Assembly: GCF_006547145.1 (NCBI RefSeq)
Contig: NZ_CP041244.1
Span: 2,976,001-3,040,000, forward strand
Reading direction: 5' to 3'
Length of the DNA stretch: 64,000 nucleotides
Source of the DNA: Actinomadura sp. WMMA1423
GTDB lineage: Bacteria; Actinomycetota; Actinomycetes; Streptosporangiales; Streptosporangiaceae
In this document: positions 34,094 to 44,329 of the stretch, piece after piece
Position numbering within the stretch: the first letter of the stretch is position 1
Layout: each line of letters opens with the position of its first letter
Position numbers and translations under genes: made by a program
The notes under the pieces: generated by a model
The model's database searches: none
Told to the model about the DNA's origin: nothing
What the model saw: only the letters and a program-made list of their open reading frames with translations

Positions 34094-36997
34094 TTGACCT
34101 TCCGGACTCCCGGTTTCGGGCGCCGGCTCGGTACCGGACGGACACGGCTGCTGCTGCCGGTGCTGGTGGCGCTCGCCGCGCTGCTGGTCGCGTTCCTTGT
34201 CTTCACGGCCGTGTACACGGACCTGCTCTGGTACCGCTCGATCGGTTTCTCGTCGGTCTTCACGACGCAGCTGCAGGCGAAGGCGGTCCTGTTCTTCGGG
34301 GCGGGGCTGCTGATGGCGCTGGTGGTGGGCGCGAACGTCGTGGTGGCGTACCGGCTGCGCCCGGCGTACCGGCCGCTGTCGGTGGAGCAGCAGGGCCTGG
34401 AGCGGTACCGCGCGGTGGTCGATCCGCGGCGGCGCCTGATCCTGTGGGCGATGCTCGGGGTGCTGGGGGTGCTGACGGGGTCGTCGGTGGCGGGCCAGTG
34501 GCCCGTCTGGCTGGCGTTCCTGCACCGGACGCCGTTCGGCGTGCGCGACCCGCAGTTCCACAAGGACGTGTCGTTCTACGTCTTCACGTACCCGTTCCTG
34601 CGCCTCGTCATCGGTGTGATCTTCGCGACGGTGATCCTGTCGATCCTGACCGCGGTGATGGTGCACTACCTGTACGGCGGGCTGCGGCTGCAGGGGCCGG
34701 GCGACAAGGCGAGCCCGCCCGCGCGGGCGCACCTGTCGGTGCTGTTCGGCCTGTTCATCCTGCTGAAGGCGGTCGCGTACTGGTTCGACCGGTACGGGCT
34801 GGTGCATTCGGAGCGCGGGGCGGCGACGGGCGCGTCCTACACGGACGTGAACGCGCTGCTCCCGGCGAAGACGATCCTGGCCGTGATCGCCCTGCTGTGC
34901 GCCGCCATGTTCTTCGGCAACCTGCTGCGGCGCGGCATGATGCTGCCGGGCGTCGGGTTCACGCTGCTGGTGCTGTCGGCGATCCTGCTGGGCGGGGTGT
35001 ACCCGCTGCTGATCCAGCAGTTCCAGGTGAAGCCCGACGAGCTGGCCAAGGAGCGCCAGTACATCCAGCGCAACATCCAGTTCACGCGCCAGGCCTACGG
35101 CGTGGACGGGGCCAAGGTCGCGCCGTACGGGTCGCAGCCGGTGGCCGACAAGAAGGCGCTCCAGGACGAGGCGGCCAAGCTCGAACAGGGCGGGGTGCGC
35201 GTCCTCGACCCGAACGTGGTGGGCGAGACGTTCCAGCAGTTGCAGCGCATCCGGCCGTTCTACCGCTTCCCCGACACGCTGGACGTGGACCGCTACCAGG
35301 TGGACGGCAAGCTCACCGACACGGTGGTGGCGCTGCGCGAGCTGTCCGGCGCGCCGGTGGGGCAGCGCAGCTGGGTGAAGGACCACATGGTCTACACGCA
35401 CGGCTACGGGTTCGTGTCCGCCTACGGCGACCGCTTCGACTCGACGGAGCCGGCCTTCATCACCCCGGACATGCCGGCGTCCCCGACCCAGCAGATCAAG
35501 GTGGCGCAGCCGGAGATCTACTTCGGGGAGCGCTCGCCGCGCTACTCGGTGGTCGGCGGGCGGGGCCAGCAGGAGCTGAACTACCCGGACAACAGCCCCT
35601 CCGGGCAGAAGAGCAGCACCTACGACGGCCAGGGCGGCGTGCCGGTCGACTCGTTCGCGCACCGGCTGCTGTACTCGGCGAAGTTCCAGGACAAGAACCT
35701 CCTGCTGTCCGGCGCGATCGACAAGAACGCGAAGATCCTGTACGACCGGTCGCCGCGGCAGATGGTGCAGAAGGCGGCGCCCTGGCTGACGCTGGACGGC
35801 GACCCCTACCCGGTGGTGGTGAACGGCCGCATCCTGTGGGTCGTCGACGGCTACACGACGTCCGGCAGCTACCCGTACTCGGAGCAGACGAGCCTCGGGG
35901 AGGCCACCCGCGACACGATCACCGACACGCGGTCGGCGGTGGCGCGGCAGGCCAACGACCACATCAACTACCTGCGCAACTCGGTGAAGGCGACGGTCGA
36001 CGCCTACGACGGCACCGTCCACCTGTACCAGTGGGACGAGAACGACCCGATCACCAAGACGTGGATGAAGGTGTTCGACGGCACGGTCCAGCCGCGGTCG
36101 TCGATCCCCCCAGAGCTGGAGTCGCACTTCCGCTACCCGCAGGACCTGTTCAAGGTGCAGCGGAAGATCCTCACGAAGTACCACGTGACGGACCCCTCGG
36201 CCTTCTACAACGGCGAGGGCTTCTGGGAGGTGCCGGAGGACCCGTCCGCGAAGGGCAGGCGGCAGCCTCCCTACTACCAGAGCCTGCGGATGCCGGGCCA
36301 GGACAGCCAGTCCTTCTCGCTGACCACGGTGTTCAACCCGCGCGGCAACCCGCAGCTCGCCGCGTTCATGTCGGTGGGCTCGACGCCGGGCCGCGACTAC
36401 GGGCAGATCCAGATCCTGCAGATGCCGCGCAACGCGCAGCCGGCGGGGCCGGGCCAGGTCCAGAACTCGTTCGAGACCGATCCGAAGGTGAAGGGCGACC
36501 TCTTCGCGCTGCGGCAGGGCGGGACGAAGACCGTCCCCGGCAACCTGCTGACGATCCCGTTCGGTGGCGGCCTGCTGTACGTGGAGCCGATGTACACGAA
36601 GGCGGCGGGCGGCTCGGAGCAGCAGCCCTACCCGATCCGCGGCAAGATCCTGGTGCGGTTCGGCGAGAGCATCGCCGCGGCCGACACGCTCGAGCAGGCG
36701 TTGACGCAGGTGCTGGGCGGATCGGGCGCGACGGCGCAGCCGGGGTCGCCGGCTCCGCCTGACACGCCGGGCGAGCAGTTGAGCGCGCCGGCGAAGAAGG
36801 CGATCGAGGATCTGAAGGCCGCCGTGGCCGACTACGAGAGCGCCCAGAAGAAGGGCGACTACCCGGGCATGGGCGAGGCCTGGAAGCGGATCAAGGACGC
36901 GCAGACGGCCCTGTCCGCCGCGGGCAAGCAGGAGCCGAAGGCCTCGCCGAGCCCGTCGCCGTCCGCCTCACCGAGCGCCACGCCCCCGTCGAGCTGA
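34094..36997 (+). CDS. UPF0182 integral membrane protein
   Basis: This 967-residue protein has about seven transmembrane segments in the first 320 residues and a long extracytoplasmic region with the family motifs YTDLLWYRSIGFSSVF and RDPQFHKDVSFYVF. A C-terminal Ser/Pro-rich tail follows. It starts at TTG 34094 with GGAGGGG 5 bp upstream. It is universally conserved in actinobacteria; its function is not established. Confidence 0.93.
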   Translation: MTFRTPGFGRRLGTGRTRLLLPVLVALAALLVAFLVFTAVYTDLLWYRSIGFSSVFTTQLQAKAVLFFGAGLLMALVVGANVVVAYRLRPAYRPLSVEQQGLERYRAVVDPRRRLILWAMLGVLGVLTGSSVAGQWPVWLAFLHRTPFGVRDPQFHKDVSFYVFTYPFLRLVIGVIFATVILSILTAVMVHYLYGGLRLQGPGDKASPPARAHLSVLFGLFILLKAVAYWFDRYGLVHSERGAATGASYTDVNALLPAKTILAVIALLCAAMFFGNLLRRGMMLPGVGFTLLVLSAILLGGVYPLLIQQFQVKPDELAKERQYIQRNIQFTRQAYGVDGAKVAPYGSQPVADKKALQDEAAKLEQGGVRVLDPNVVGETFQQLQRIRPFYRFPDTLDVDRYQVDGKLTDTVVALRELSGAPVGQRSWVKDHMVYTHGYGFVSAYGDRFDSTEPAFITPDMPASPTQQIKVAQPEIYFGERSPRYSVVGGRGQQELNYPDNSPSGQKSSTYDGQGGVPVDSFAHRLLYSAKFQDKNLLLSGAIDKNAKILYDRSPRQMVQKAAPWLTLDGDPYPVVVNGRILWVVDGYTTSGSYPYSEQTSLGEATRDTITDTRSAVARQANDHINYLRNSVKATVDAYDGTVHLYQWDENDPITKTWMKVFDGTVQPRSSIPPELESHFRYPQDLFKVQRKILTKYHVTDPSAFYNGEGFWEVPEDPSAKGRRQPPYYQSLRMPGQDSQSFSLTTVFNPRGNPQLAAFMSVGSTPGRDYGQIQILQMPRNAQPAGPGQVQNSFETDPKVKGDLFALRQGGTKTVPGNLLTIPFGGGLLYVEPMYTKAAGGSEQQPYPIRGKILVRFGESIAAADTLEQALTQVLGGSGATAQPGSPAPPDTPGEQLSAPAKKAIEDLKAAVADYESAQKKGDYPGMGEAWKRIKDAQTALSAAGKQEPKASPSPSPSASPSATPPSS

Positions 36998-37008
36998 CGG
37001 GGGCGGGC

Positions 37009-38091
37009 TCAGCGACGGCGCTTGCGGGCGCGGCGGATCGCGGCCGCGGCGCCGATCGCGGCGACGGTGGCGCCCGCGGCGGTCGCTATGGTGGCCTCCT
37101 TGCCGCCGACGCGCCGGCCGACGACGGCGTGCCGTCCCGCGGTCTCCTCCATCACGGACCGCAGGGCGGCGGCGTTGTCGTAGAGCGGCTTCCAGCCCGC
37201 GGCGCGCAGCCGCGCGCAGTCGACGACCCACGGGTAGGCGACGTAGTGCAGGTCGGTGGCGGGCGCGGGGGTCATGCCGAGCCGGTGCAGGCGCTGCGCC
37301 ATCCCGAAGGTCAGGGAGGCGGGCAGTTCGAAGGCGCGCTTGCCGGTGATCTCGGCCACCTCCTCGGGGCCGAGCCACCCCTCGCAGCCGACCGCGACGG
37401 GCCCGGGCACGTTCTCGGTGACGACGACGTCGAGGGCGGACGCGAGGTCCTCGATGTGGCAGAACTGCCAGCCGGGCGTGCTGCCCTTGACCGACAGCAG
37501 CCGCGGCGCCTCGAAGTGCCGGGTGACGACGGTGTCCACGCCGGGCCCGGCGAGCGCGGCGGGGCGGACGACGGTGACCTCGACCCCGGGGTGGGTGAGG
37601 TGCGCGGTCGCGGCCAGGTCCTCGATCTCCAGGAAGTCGCCGGCGATGGAGGTGCTGGCCTCGGCGAGCAGCGGGGCGTCCTCGCTCAGCGGGACCTCGT
37701 TGCCGGGCCCGGCGCCGTACACCATCGCGGACGTGACGAGGACCACGCGCCGGACGCGGGCCGCGGCGGCGGCGGTGACCACGGTCTGGGCGCCGCGGAC
37801 GTTGTGGGTGCGGCGCTCGCGGTGGTCCACGTCCGGGGACCGTTCGAGGTCCAGGTTGACGATCACGTCGACGTCGGAGAGCCGGCCCGACAGGAGCGGG
37901 TCCCTGATGTCGAACACGCGCCAGGTGACCCCGGGCACGTCGCCGCGGTGCCCGTCGATGGCGACGATCTTGCGGATCTCTTCCCGTTCGGCGAGCCGGG
38001 CGGCCAGCAGCCGCCCCGCGCCGGTGGCCGCGCCGGTGACGGCGACGACCGGGCCCTTGCTACGCCGAGGGCGAACCTTGCCCGTTGCCAC
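37009..38091 (-). CDS. NAD-dependent epimerase/dehydratase (extended SDR)
   Basis: The 360-residue extended SDR has the Rossmann motif TGAATGAGRLLAARL, a second-strand IDGHRGD, and TSAMVYG in the active-site region, though the usual YxxxK is not clear. The C-terminus is a hydrophobic, highly basic segment (ATIATAAGATVAAIGAAAAIRRARKRRR in part), suggesting membrane attachment. It is conserved beside UPF0182 and DUF2342 genes. The substrate is unknown. Confidence 0.85.
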   Translation of the reverse strand: MATGKVRPRRSKGPVVAVTGAATGAGRLLAARLAEREEIRKIVAIDGHRGDVPGVTWRVFDIRDPLLSGRLSDVDVIVNLDLERSPDVDHRERRTHNVRGAQTVVTAAAAARVRRVVLVTSAMVYGAGPGNEVPLSEDAPLLAEASTSIAGDFLEIEDLAATAHLTHPGVEVTVVRPAALAGPGVDTVVTRHFEAPRLLSVKGSTPGWQFCHIEDLASALDVVVTENVPGPVAVGCEGWLGPEEVAEITGKRAFELPASLTFGMAQRLHRLGMTPAPATDLHYVAYPWVVDCARLRAAGWKPLYDNAAALRSVMEETAGRHAVVGRRVGGKEATIATAAGATVAAIGAAAAIRRARKRRR

Positions 38092-38180
38092 GGGGGTGCC
38101 CCCTTCCTTGAGTACGCGACCTTGCCGGGACCGGCTAACGTTGCGGATATGAGCCCATCATGCATCCCAGGGGCAAACCG

Positions 38181-39662
38181 ATGAGTGACACTCCGTTCGG
38201 CTTCAACCGTCCCGGGGACGGCGACGACGACGACCGGCCCCAGGATCCGTTCAAGGGCATGGGCGGCGACATGGCCCAGTTCGCCGACATGCTGCACCGG
38301 TTCGCGGACATGATCGGTGCGCAGGGCGCGGGCGGCGGGGGCGGCGGCCCCCTGAACTGGGACCTGGCCAAGAACATCGCCCGGCACACGGTGGTGGAGC
38401 AGGGCGATCCCTCGGTCGTCGACACCGAGCGCCGCCAGGTCGAGGAGGCGCTGCGCCTGGCGGAGCTGTGGCTCGACGAGCGGACGACGCTGCCCGCCGG
38501 GATCCGGACGCCGCAGGCGTGGAGCCGGTCGGAGTGGATCGAGCAGACGCTCCCGGTGTGGGCGAAGGTGTGCGACCCGATCGCGTCCCGCATGGTCGAC
38601 TCCATGGGCGGGGCCCTCGGCGGCGGCGAGATCCCCGCCGACGTGCAGGCGATGGCGGGTCCGCTGATCGGGATGGTCAAGCAGATGGCCGGGGCGATGG
38701 TCGGCGGCCAGGCCGGGCAGGCGCTCGGCGCGCTGGCCCGCGAGGTGACGGGCTCCGCCGACGTGGGGCTGCCGCTCGCGCCGGACGGCGTCGGCGCGCT
38801 GCTGCCCGCGGGCGTCGAGGCGTTCGGTGAGGGCCTGGAGGTCTCCTCCGACGAGGTCCGGCTCTACCTGGCGCTGCGGGAGGCCGCGCACCAGCGGCTG
38901 TTCACGCACGTGCCGTGGCTGCGCTCGCATCTGCTGGGCGCCGTCGAGGAGTACGCGCGCGGCATCACCGTCGACCTGTCGGGCATCGAGCAGGCCGTGC
39001 AGGGGCTCGACATGAGCAACCCGGAGGCGATCCAGGAGGCGCTCGGCGGGGAGATCCAGCTCCAGCCCGAGGAGACGCCGCGGCAGAAGGCGGCGCTGGC
39101 CCGGCTGGAGACGGCGCTCGCCCTGGTCGAGGGCTGGGTCGACACCGTCGTCAATGAGGCCGCCGAGGGGCGCCTGCCCGGCTCGGTGAAGCTGGCGGAG
39201 GCGGTGCGGCGGCGCCGCGCGACGGGCGGCCCGGCGGAGCGGACGTTCGCGACGCTCGTCGGCCTGGAGCTGCGGCCCCGCCGGCTGCGGGAGGCGGCGG
39301 CGCTGTGGCGGTCGCTGACCGAGGCGCGCGGCACCCAGGGCCGGGACGCGGTCTGGGACCACCCCGACCTGCTGCCGACCTCCGACGACCTCGACGACCC
39401 GCACGGCTTCGTCCACGGCCGCGACGAGATCGAGGGCCTCTCCGACATCGACCTGTCCAAGCTGACCAAGGGCCTTGACGAGGGCGAGAAGCCCGACGAG
39501 AAGGACACCGGCGACGAGAAGGACACCGGCGACGCCGGGGAGGACGCTGACGCCCAGGGGTCCGGCGACGCGAAGGGCTCCGGGGAGGAGCCTGACGGCG
39601 AGGGGCCCGGCGGCGATCCCGGCGGTGAGCGGGGGCCGGGCGACGAGGGGCCGCGCGGATGA
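38181..39662 (+). CDS. Zinc-dependent metalloprotease, DUF2342 family
   Basis: The 493-residue protein belongs to the actinobacterial DUF2342 / F420-biosynthesis-associated hydrolase family. Family features include GPLNWDLAKNIAR, VGGQAGQALGALAREVTG and the zinc-motif region REAAHQRLF. A low-complexity acidic tail (residues about 430-493, DEKDTGDEKDTGD and Gly/Pro/Glu-rich) is added. The stop overlaps the next small gene by 4 nt (ATGA). Confidence 0.88.
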   Translation: MSDTPFGFNRPGDGDDDDRPQDPFKGMGGDMAQFADMLHRFADMIGAQGAGGGGGGPLNWDLAKNIARHTVVEQGDPSVVDTERRQVEEALRLAELWLDERTTLPAGIRTPQAWSRSEWIEQTLPVWAKVCDPIASRMVDSMGGALGGGEIPADVQAMAGPLIGMVKQMAGAMVGGQAGQALGALAREVTGSADVGLPLAPDGVGALLPAGVEAFGEGLEVSSDEVRLYLALREAAHQRLFTHVPWLRSHLLGAVEEYARGITVDLSGIEQAVQGLDMSNPEAIQEALGGEIQLQPEETPRQKAALARLETALALVEGWVDTVVNEAAEGRLPGSVKLAEAVRRRRATGGPAERTFATLVGLELRPRRLREAAALWRSLTEARGTQGRDAVWDHPDLLPTSDDLDDPHGFVHGRDEIEGLSDIDLSKLTKGLDEGEKPDEKDTGDEKDTGDAGEDADAQGSGDAKGSGEEPDGEGPGGDPGGERGPGDEGPRG

Positions 39663-39835
39663 GCCGGGCGCGCCCGTCGCGGGTGAACGGCTGCGTGTAC
39701 GAGCCCGGTTCGTCCACCAACGTGATCCGCAGGCGGATCGCGCGGGCGGGCCTGTGCTGGCAGCGGCCGCTCGACCAGGAGCGGCGGCGCCGCCGCCTCG
39801 ACAACTCCCGCTACCCGCGTGTCGGCCGTACATGA
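39659..39835 (+). CDS. Small very basic protein, translationally coupled
   Basis: This 58-residue open frame begins in an ATGA overlap with the metalloprotease and ends in an ATGA overlap with the NUDIX gene, so all three are coupled. It contains NVIRRRIARAGLCWQRPLDQERRRRRLDN, quoted here only in part, with about 16 Arg and two Cys. High arginine content and size suggest RNA or nucleic-acid binding, but no family was recognised. No separate ribosome site is needed because of the coupling. Confidence 0.6.
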   Translation: MSRARPSRVNGCVYEPGSSTNVIRRRIARAGLCWQRPLDQERRRRRLDNSRYPRVGRT

Positions 39836-40575
39836 GAGGTTCCTCGCGCGATGCGCGCGGACGGACCGGTGAGCCGGGCGCTGTGGGCGCCGCGGCCGGG
39901 GAGCCTGAAGCGGAATCGCCGTCCCATGCCTCCGGGCCCGGCGCGGGCGCCGTCCGCGTCCCGCCCGACACGGTCACGCCGGGCAGCGCGCCTCCGGGGG
40001 CACGGCCGCCGGGCGCGCGATCGCTGACGCCCGGGTTCCTGTACGGGGACGCGGTGCGGGTCCTGTCGGCGTGGCAGCCCCCCGATCCCAGGCAGGACAG
40101 GCTGCGCACGGAGTTTCTGCGGCACCTGGAGGCGCACCCGGCGGACGGCATGTGGCGCGAGTGCGCGGACGGCCACATCACGGCGAGCACCGCCGTGCTC
40201 GACGCGTCCCGCACCCGGGTCCTGCTGACGCTGCACTCGAAGGTCAAGGCATGGCTCCAGCTCGGCGGCCACTGCGAGCCGGGTGATCTCACGCTCGCCG
40301 GCGCCGCGCTCCGGGAGGCGACGGAGGAGTCGGGCATCACGGGCCTGCGGCTGGTGCCCGAGCCCGTCCAGCTCGACCGGCACGAGGTCCGCTGCCACCC
40401 GGAGGGCAGCTGGCACCTCGACGTGCAGTACGTCGCGATCGCCCCGGAGGGCGCACGGCACGCCGTGTCGGACGAGTCGGACGACCTCCGCTGGTTCCCG
40501 GTGGACGATCTTCCGGAGTCGGCCGACGCCGCGGTCCGGCGGCTGGTGGCCCGGGCGGTCGGCGCGAGCGCGTGA
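39832..40575 (+). CDS. NUDIX hydrolase
   Basis: The 247-residue protein has a Nudix box variant, GGHCEPGDLTLAGAALRE followed by ATEESGI: one residue longer than the canonical G-x5-E-x7-REUxEExGU and with Asp for the first Glu, as in a known HCEPGD subgroup. About 60 low-complexity Pro/Gly/Ala residues precede the domain, so the translational start may be further in; ATG 39832 is chosen for its ATGA overlap. The nucleotide substrate is unknown. Confidence 0.82.
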   Translation: MRGSSRDARGRTGEPGAVGAAAGEPEAESPSHASGPGAGAVRVPPDTVTPGSAPPGARPPGARSLTPGFLYGDAVRVLSAWQPPDPRQDRLRTEFLRHLEAHPADGMWRECADGHITASTAVLDASRTRVLLTLHSKVKAWLQLGGHCEPGDLTLAGAALREATEESGITGLRLVPEPVQLDRHEVRCHPEGSWHLDVQYVAIAPEGARHAVSDESDDLRWFPVDDLPESADAAVRRLVARAVGASA

Positions 40576-40606
40576 CTCCCGGCGGGCGGGCCGCCGAGGG
40601 GGGCCG

Positions 40607-41278
40607 TCAGCGGCCGAGCGGGTGGCCCTCCAGCAGGGCGCGCGTGTTCTCCCAGCCTTCGAGGCCGGGGTCGAGGAACCGCAGGTCGTCCGGGGTGCGC
40701 AGGCGGTGCCAGCCGGGGCCCTGCGGCACGAGCCCGGGGCGCGGCGCCGCGGCGCGGAGGCGGGCGAGGGCGTCCGGGGTGTCGAGGTCGACCTCGCGCA
40801 GGGCGCCGGCCAGCCAGCCCGGCAGCGGGAGGCGGGCGGCGAGCGCGACCAGGCCGTTGCCGTGGGCGGCGGCGCCCTCGGCCTGGCAGGCGGCGGCCGG
40901 GGCCGTGCCGAGGGCGCGGAAGAGCTTGCCGATCAGCAGCGGCGGCAGGTCGGGGGCGTCCGGCGCGATGAGCGCGGCGGTCTCGGCGCCGAGGGCGTGC
41001 AGGGCGGCGAAGGCGCCGGCGAGGGTGGGTTCCCGGACGATGGGCGTGCCGGGCCAGGTGACGGCCTCGGCGTCCGGCTGGTCGGGCGGGTCCAGGACGA
41101 GCGCGGGCGTCACCAGTTCGAGTCCGGCGACGACCTCGTAGGTGTCTTCGAGCAGCGCGAGCCGGAAGTCCTCCGGGTCGGTGCCGGGCGGCGCGCCGGC
41201 GGCGCGGGGCGGCCACGCGAGCACGGCGGCGCAGCGCGCCGGGCGGTCGGTCGTCCCGTCGGTCGAAGCGTCGGTCAC
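40607..41278 (-). CDS. Predicted nucleotidyltransferase/GT-A-like protein
   Basis: The 223-residue protein has the core of a nucleotide-sugar-transferase-like fold (MobA/TIGR04282-like): [11 protein letters not shown] at the start, [15 protein letters not shown], and [25 protein letters not shown] with the metal-type DAPDLP motif. The typical Gly-rich loop is degenerate. Its GTG overlaps the upstream metallopeptidase stop (GTGA). The assignment is by motif pattern only. Confidence 0.6.
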   Translation of the reverse strand: MTDASTDGTTDRPARCAAVLAWPPRAAGAPPGTDPEDFRLALLEDTYEVVAGLELVTPALVLDPPDQPDAEAVTWPGTPIVREPTLAGAFAALHALGAETAALIAPDAPDLPPLLIGKLFRALGTAPAAACQAEGAAAHGNGLVALAARLPLPGWLAGALREVDLDTPDALARLRAAAPRPGLVPQGPGWHRLRTPDDLRFLDPGLEGWENTRALLEGHPLGR

Positions 41279-41865
41279 CCGGCGGCCTCGTGCGGGAACT
41301 CCTCGCTCGGGTGCAGGCCGTCGCCGTGGTGGATGTCGGCCACCTCGCCCGGGGCGTCGGCTTCGAGCGGCAGGTGCGCGGCGGCCGCGACGCCCTCCAG
41401 GTAGCCGCGGGCGCGGTCGGCCTTCGGGTAGTTGCCGACCAGCTCCCAGAAGTCGGAGCCGTGCCCCGGGATGAGCAGGTGGGCCAGCTCGTGGACGAGG
41501 ACGTAGTCGACGACCCAGCCGGGCATGCCGCGCAGCCGCGTGGAGAGCCGGATCGTGCCGTCGTCGGGGGTGCACGATCCCCAGCGGGCGCGCTGGTTGG
41601 CGACCCAGCGGACGCTGACCGGGTCGGCGCGGCCGGCCAGGTAGCGGCGCGACAGCTCGCGCGCGCGGGTCTGGAGGTCGGCGTCGGTGGGCCGCCGCCG
41701 GCGCTCCCTCTCCGCGAGCCGTTCCAGGATGGTGGCGATCCACTGTTCCTCTTCGGCCTTGCTCAGCCTGGACGGAACCATCACCACCACCTTGTCGCCC
41801 TCGCGGTAGGCGGACACGGTGCGCCTGCGCCTCGGGCTGCGGCGGACCTCAACGTTAGGGGGCAC
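41275..41865 (-). CDS. YgjP/SprT-like zinc metallopeptidase
   Basis: The 196-residue protein of the YgjP/DUF45 (M48-like) family has the HExxH motif as [13 protein letters not shown] followed by FWELV, and the upstream RWGSCT motif typical of the family. GTG 41865 starts the family N-terminus. It is translationally coupled to the downstream gene. The substrate is unknown. Confidence 0.88.
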   Translation of the reverse strand: MPPNVEVRRSPRRRRTVSAYREGDKVVVMVPSRLSKAEEEQWIATILERLAERERRRRPTDADLQTRARELSRRYLAGRADPVSVRWVANQRARWGSCTPDDGTIRLSTRLRGMPGWVVDYVLVHELAHLLIPGHGSDFWELVGNYPKADRARGYLEGVAAAAHLPLEADAPGEVADIHHGDGLHPSEEFPHEAAG

Positions 41866-42002
41866 GGTCAGAACCGTACTCGAATTTTTGCGAAATCCAC
41901 AGGGGGTGTTTGACGTTACCGCAGGTCAACCCCTACGTTTTGAAGGGTTCTCCCATGCTTTCGCCAATCTGGGCGAAGGTCTCGGCGGTGCGCCCGCGCC
42001 CT

Positions 42003-42803
42003 TTACTCGCCGGAGAATTGCGGGCTGCGCTTCTCGCGCTGAGCGGCGAGGCCCTCGCGCATGTCCCCGGACGCCATCGTCACCGGCTGGGCGAGCGACT
42101 CCCAGCGCAGCGCCGACTCCATGTCGGGGTGGCCTCCGTTCGCCAGGGCGACCTTGGTGAGCCGGGTCGCGATCGGTGCCTGCGCGGCGATCCGCGCGGC
42201 GACGGCGAGGGACTCCTCCAGCACTTCCGGACGCGGCAAGGCCCGGTTGACCAGGCCGTTCTCGGCGGCCTCGGCGCCGGTGAGGACCCGTCCGGCCAGC
42301 AGCATCTCGCGGGCCAGCGGCAGCCCGGCGACCTCGGGGAACAGCCAGGTGGCGGCCATGCCGGGATGCAGGCCGAGCGCGGTGAACGGGGCGAGGAGCT
42401 TGGCGTCGTCCGCCGCGTACCGCAGGTCGCAGGCCAGCGCCAGGCAGAGTCCCGCGCCGACGGCGTGCCCGTTGACCGCGGCGATCGTCGGGACCTCGAG
42501 GTCGCGGATCGCGAGCCACGTCCGGTAGAACTCCAGCATCCGGTCGCGCAGCGGCGGGACGGCCACGTCGCCGGCCTCGGCCAGCCAGGACAGCTCGCCG
42601 CCGGAGCTGAACGCGGTGCCCGCGCCGGTCACGACGACGCAGCGCAGCCCCGCGTCGCCCCGCAGGTCCTCGATCGCCCGCTTCCACGCGGCCGTGAGGT
42701 CGTCCGCCATCGCGTTGCGGCGGCCGGGGTCGTTGAGGGTGAGGACGGCGACACCGCCCGGACGGCGGTCGATCAGCAGCACATCGGCAGGCTCCGCGGA
42801 CAT
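42003..42803 (-). CDS. Enoyl-CoA hydratase/isomerase
   Basis: The 266-residue crotonase-fold protein has GRRNAMADDL, the first oxyanion segment AFSSGGELSWLAEAG, and the second oxyanion AAVNGHAVGAGLCLALACDLRYA. One usual catalytic Glu is in the expected position (LFPEVAG region). The start ATG 42803 is supported by family length; a longer frame begins with a low-complexity stretch. Candidate role: fatty-acid beta-oxidation. Confidence 0.88.
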   Translation of the reverse strand: MSAEPADVLLIDRRPGGVAVLTLNDPGRRNAMADDLTAAWKRAIEDLRGDAGLRCVVVTGAGTAFSSGGELSWLAEAGDVAVPPLRDRMLEFYRTWLAIRDLEVPTIAAVNGHAVGAGLCLALACDLRYAADDAKLLAPFTALGLHPGMAATWLFPEVAGLPLAREMLLAGRVLTGAEAAENGLVNRALPRPEVLEESLAVAARIAAQAPIATRLTKVALANGGHPDMESALRWESLAQPVTMASGDMREGLAAQREKRSPQFSGE

Positions 42804-42896
42804 GTCCGGCACCGTACCGCGCCCGCCCGCACCGCCCGCCGCCCGCCCCCTCCGCCGCGTGAGAAAGCGCACACTTACGGCGTTTTCCCAGGTCAG

Positions 42897-42910
42897 ACCG
42901 GTGCACCGGT
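42897..42910. promoter_or_regulatory. 14-bp perfect palindrome upstream of ABC1 kinase
   Basis: ACCGGTGCACCGGT lies in the 175-bp gap between the enoyl-CoA hydratase and ABC1 kinase genes (divergent starts). The arrangement suits an operator, but no regulator is linked. Confidence 0.35.
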
Positions 42911-42977
42911 TCCGGCATCGGGGAGAGTTCGGGATGGTTGTGGCGTGAACGACAGTCGATCACCGACAATGGTCGGC

Positions 42978-44309
42978 GTGAGCGACCTCCCCCGCCGCGC
43001 GGTGACGCGGTCAGCAAAGCTGGCGTCCCTCCCCATCGGCTTCGCGGGACGCACCGCCCTCGGGGTGGGAAAGCGGACCATCGGCCGCCCGGCCGAGACG
43101 GTCGCGATGGAGATCCAGACCCGGACCGCCGAGCAGCTGTTCAAGGTGCTCGGCGAGCTCAAGGGCGGCGCGATGAAGCTCGGCCAGATGCTGTCGATCT
43201 TCGAGGCGGCGCTCCCGCCGGAGATCGCCGGCCCGTACCGGGCCACGCTGACCAAGCTGCAGGAGGCCGCTCCCCCGCTGCCGGTCGCGACCGTCCACAA
43301 GGTGCTGGAGGAGTTCCTCGGCGAGGACTGGCGGGACTACTTCGAGTCGTTCGACGACCGGCCGGCCGCCGCCGCGTCGATCGGCCAGGTGCACCGCGCC
43401 GTGTGGCACGACGGCCGGGCCGTCGCGGTCAAGGTGCAGTACCCGGGCGCGGGCAAGGCGCTGATCAGCGACTTCAACCAGCTCGCCCGGCTGGGCCGGC
43501 TGTTCGGGGTCCTGATGCCCGGCCTGGACGTCAAGTCGATGCTGGCCGAGCTCAAGGAGCGGGTGGTCGAGGAGCTCGACTACACGATCGAGGCGGAGTC
43601 GCAGGCGCTGTTCCGCGAGGCCTACCTGGACGACCCCGACTTCTACATCCCCGAGGTCATCGCGCAGTCCGGGAACATCCTGATCACCGAGTGGATGGAC
43701 GGCACGGCCCTCTCGAAGATCATCAGTGAGGGCGACCAGGAGACCCGCGACCACGCGGCCCTGCTGTACTGCCGGTTCCTGCTGTCGGGGCCGAAGCGTT
43801 CGGGGATGCTGCACGGCGACCCGCACCCCGGCAACTTCCGGCTGCTGGCCGACGGCCGGCTCGGCGTCCTGGACTTCGGCGCCGTCGACCGCATCCCCGG
43901 CGGGTTCCAGAAGCGGCTCGGGCTGCTGCTGCGGATCGGCACCATGGCCGACATCGACGAGGTCGAGGACGCCCTGCGCCGGGAGGACTTCATCCGCGAG
44001 GGCGTGGAGATCGACGCCGAGTCGCTCCAGGCGTTCCTCGCTCCGATCACCGAGCCGTTCGTCACCGAGACGTTCAAGTTCAACCGCGAGTGGCTGCGCG
44101 ACATGGCCGCGAAGGTCACCGACCTGCGGCCCTCCAACGTCGTCCGGCAGCTGAACCTGCCGCCGGAGTACGTGATCATCCACCGGGTGCTGTCGGCGGG
44201 CACCGGCGTGCTGTGCCAGCTGGAGTGCGAGATCCCGGCCCGCGCCGAGTCGCTGAAGTGGGTGCCCGGCTTCGCCGACGACGCGGACGGCGAACTGGTC
44301 ACCGGCTGA
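42978..44309 (+). CDS. ABC1/UbiB-family atypical kinase
   Basis: The 443-residue UbiB/COQ8-like protein has the KxGQ motif (MKLGQML), the Ala-rich loop [10 protein letters not shown], the Lys in [17 protein letters not shown] and the metal-binding LDFGAV. COQ8-type proteins are ATPases that help quinone synthesis. The GTG at 42978 starts the conserved [10 protein letters not shown]; an ATG at 42969 and a GTG at 42945 are other options. It corresponds to M. tuberculosis Rv3197, next to whiB7. Confidence 0.9.
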   Translation: MSDLPRRAVTRSAKLASLPIGFAGRTALGVGKRTIGRPAETVAMEIQTRTAEQLFKVLGELKGGAMKLGQMLSIFEAALPPEIAGPYRATLTKLQEAAPPLPVATVHKVLEEFLGEDWRDYFESFDDRPAAAASIGQVHRAVWHDGRAVAVKVQYPGAGKALISDFNQLARLGRLFGVLMPGLDVKSMLAELKERVVEELDYTIEAESQALFREAYLDDPDFYIPEVIAQSGNILITEWMDGTALSKIISEGDQETRDHAALLYCRFLLSGPKRSGMLHGDPHPGNFRLLADGRLGVLDFGAVDRIPGGFQKRLGLLLRIGTMADIDEVEDALRREDFIREGVEIDAESLQAFLAPITEPFVTETFKFNREWLRDMAAKVTDLRPSNVVRQLNLPPEYVIIHRVLSAGTGVLCQLECEIPARAESLKWVPGFADDADGELVTG

Positions 44310-44329
44310 CGCCCGCTCGGACAGGCTCG

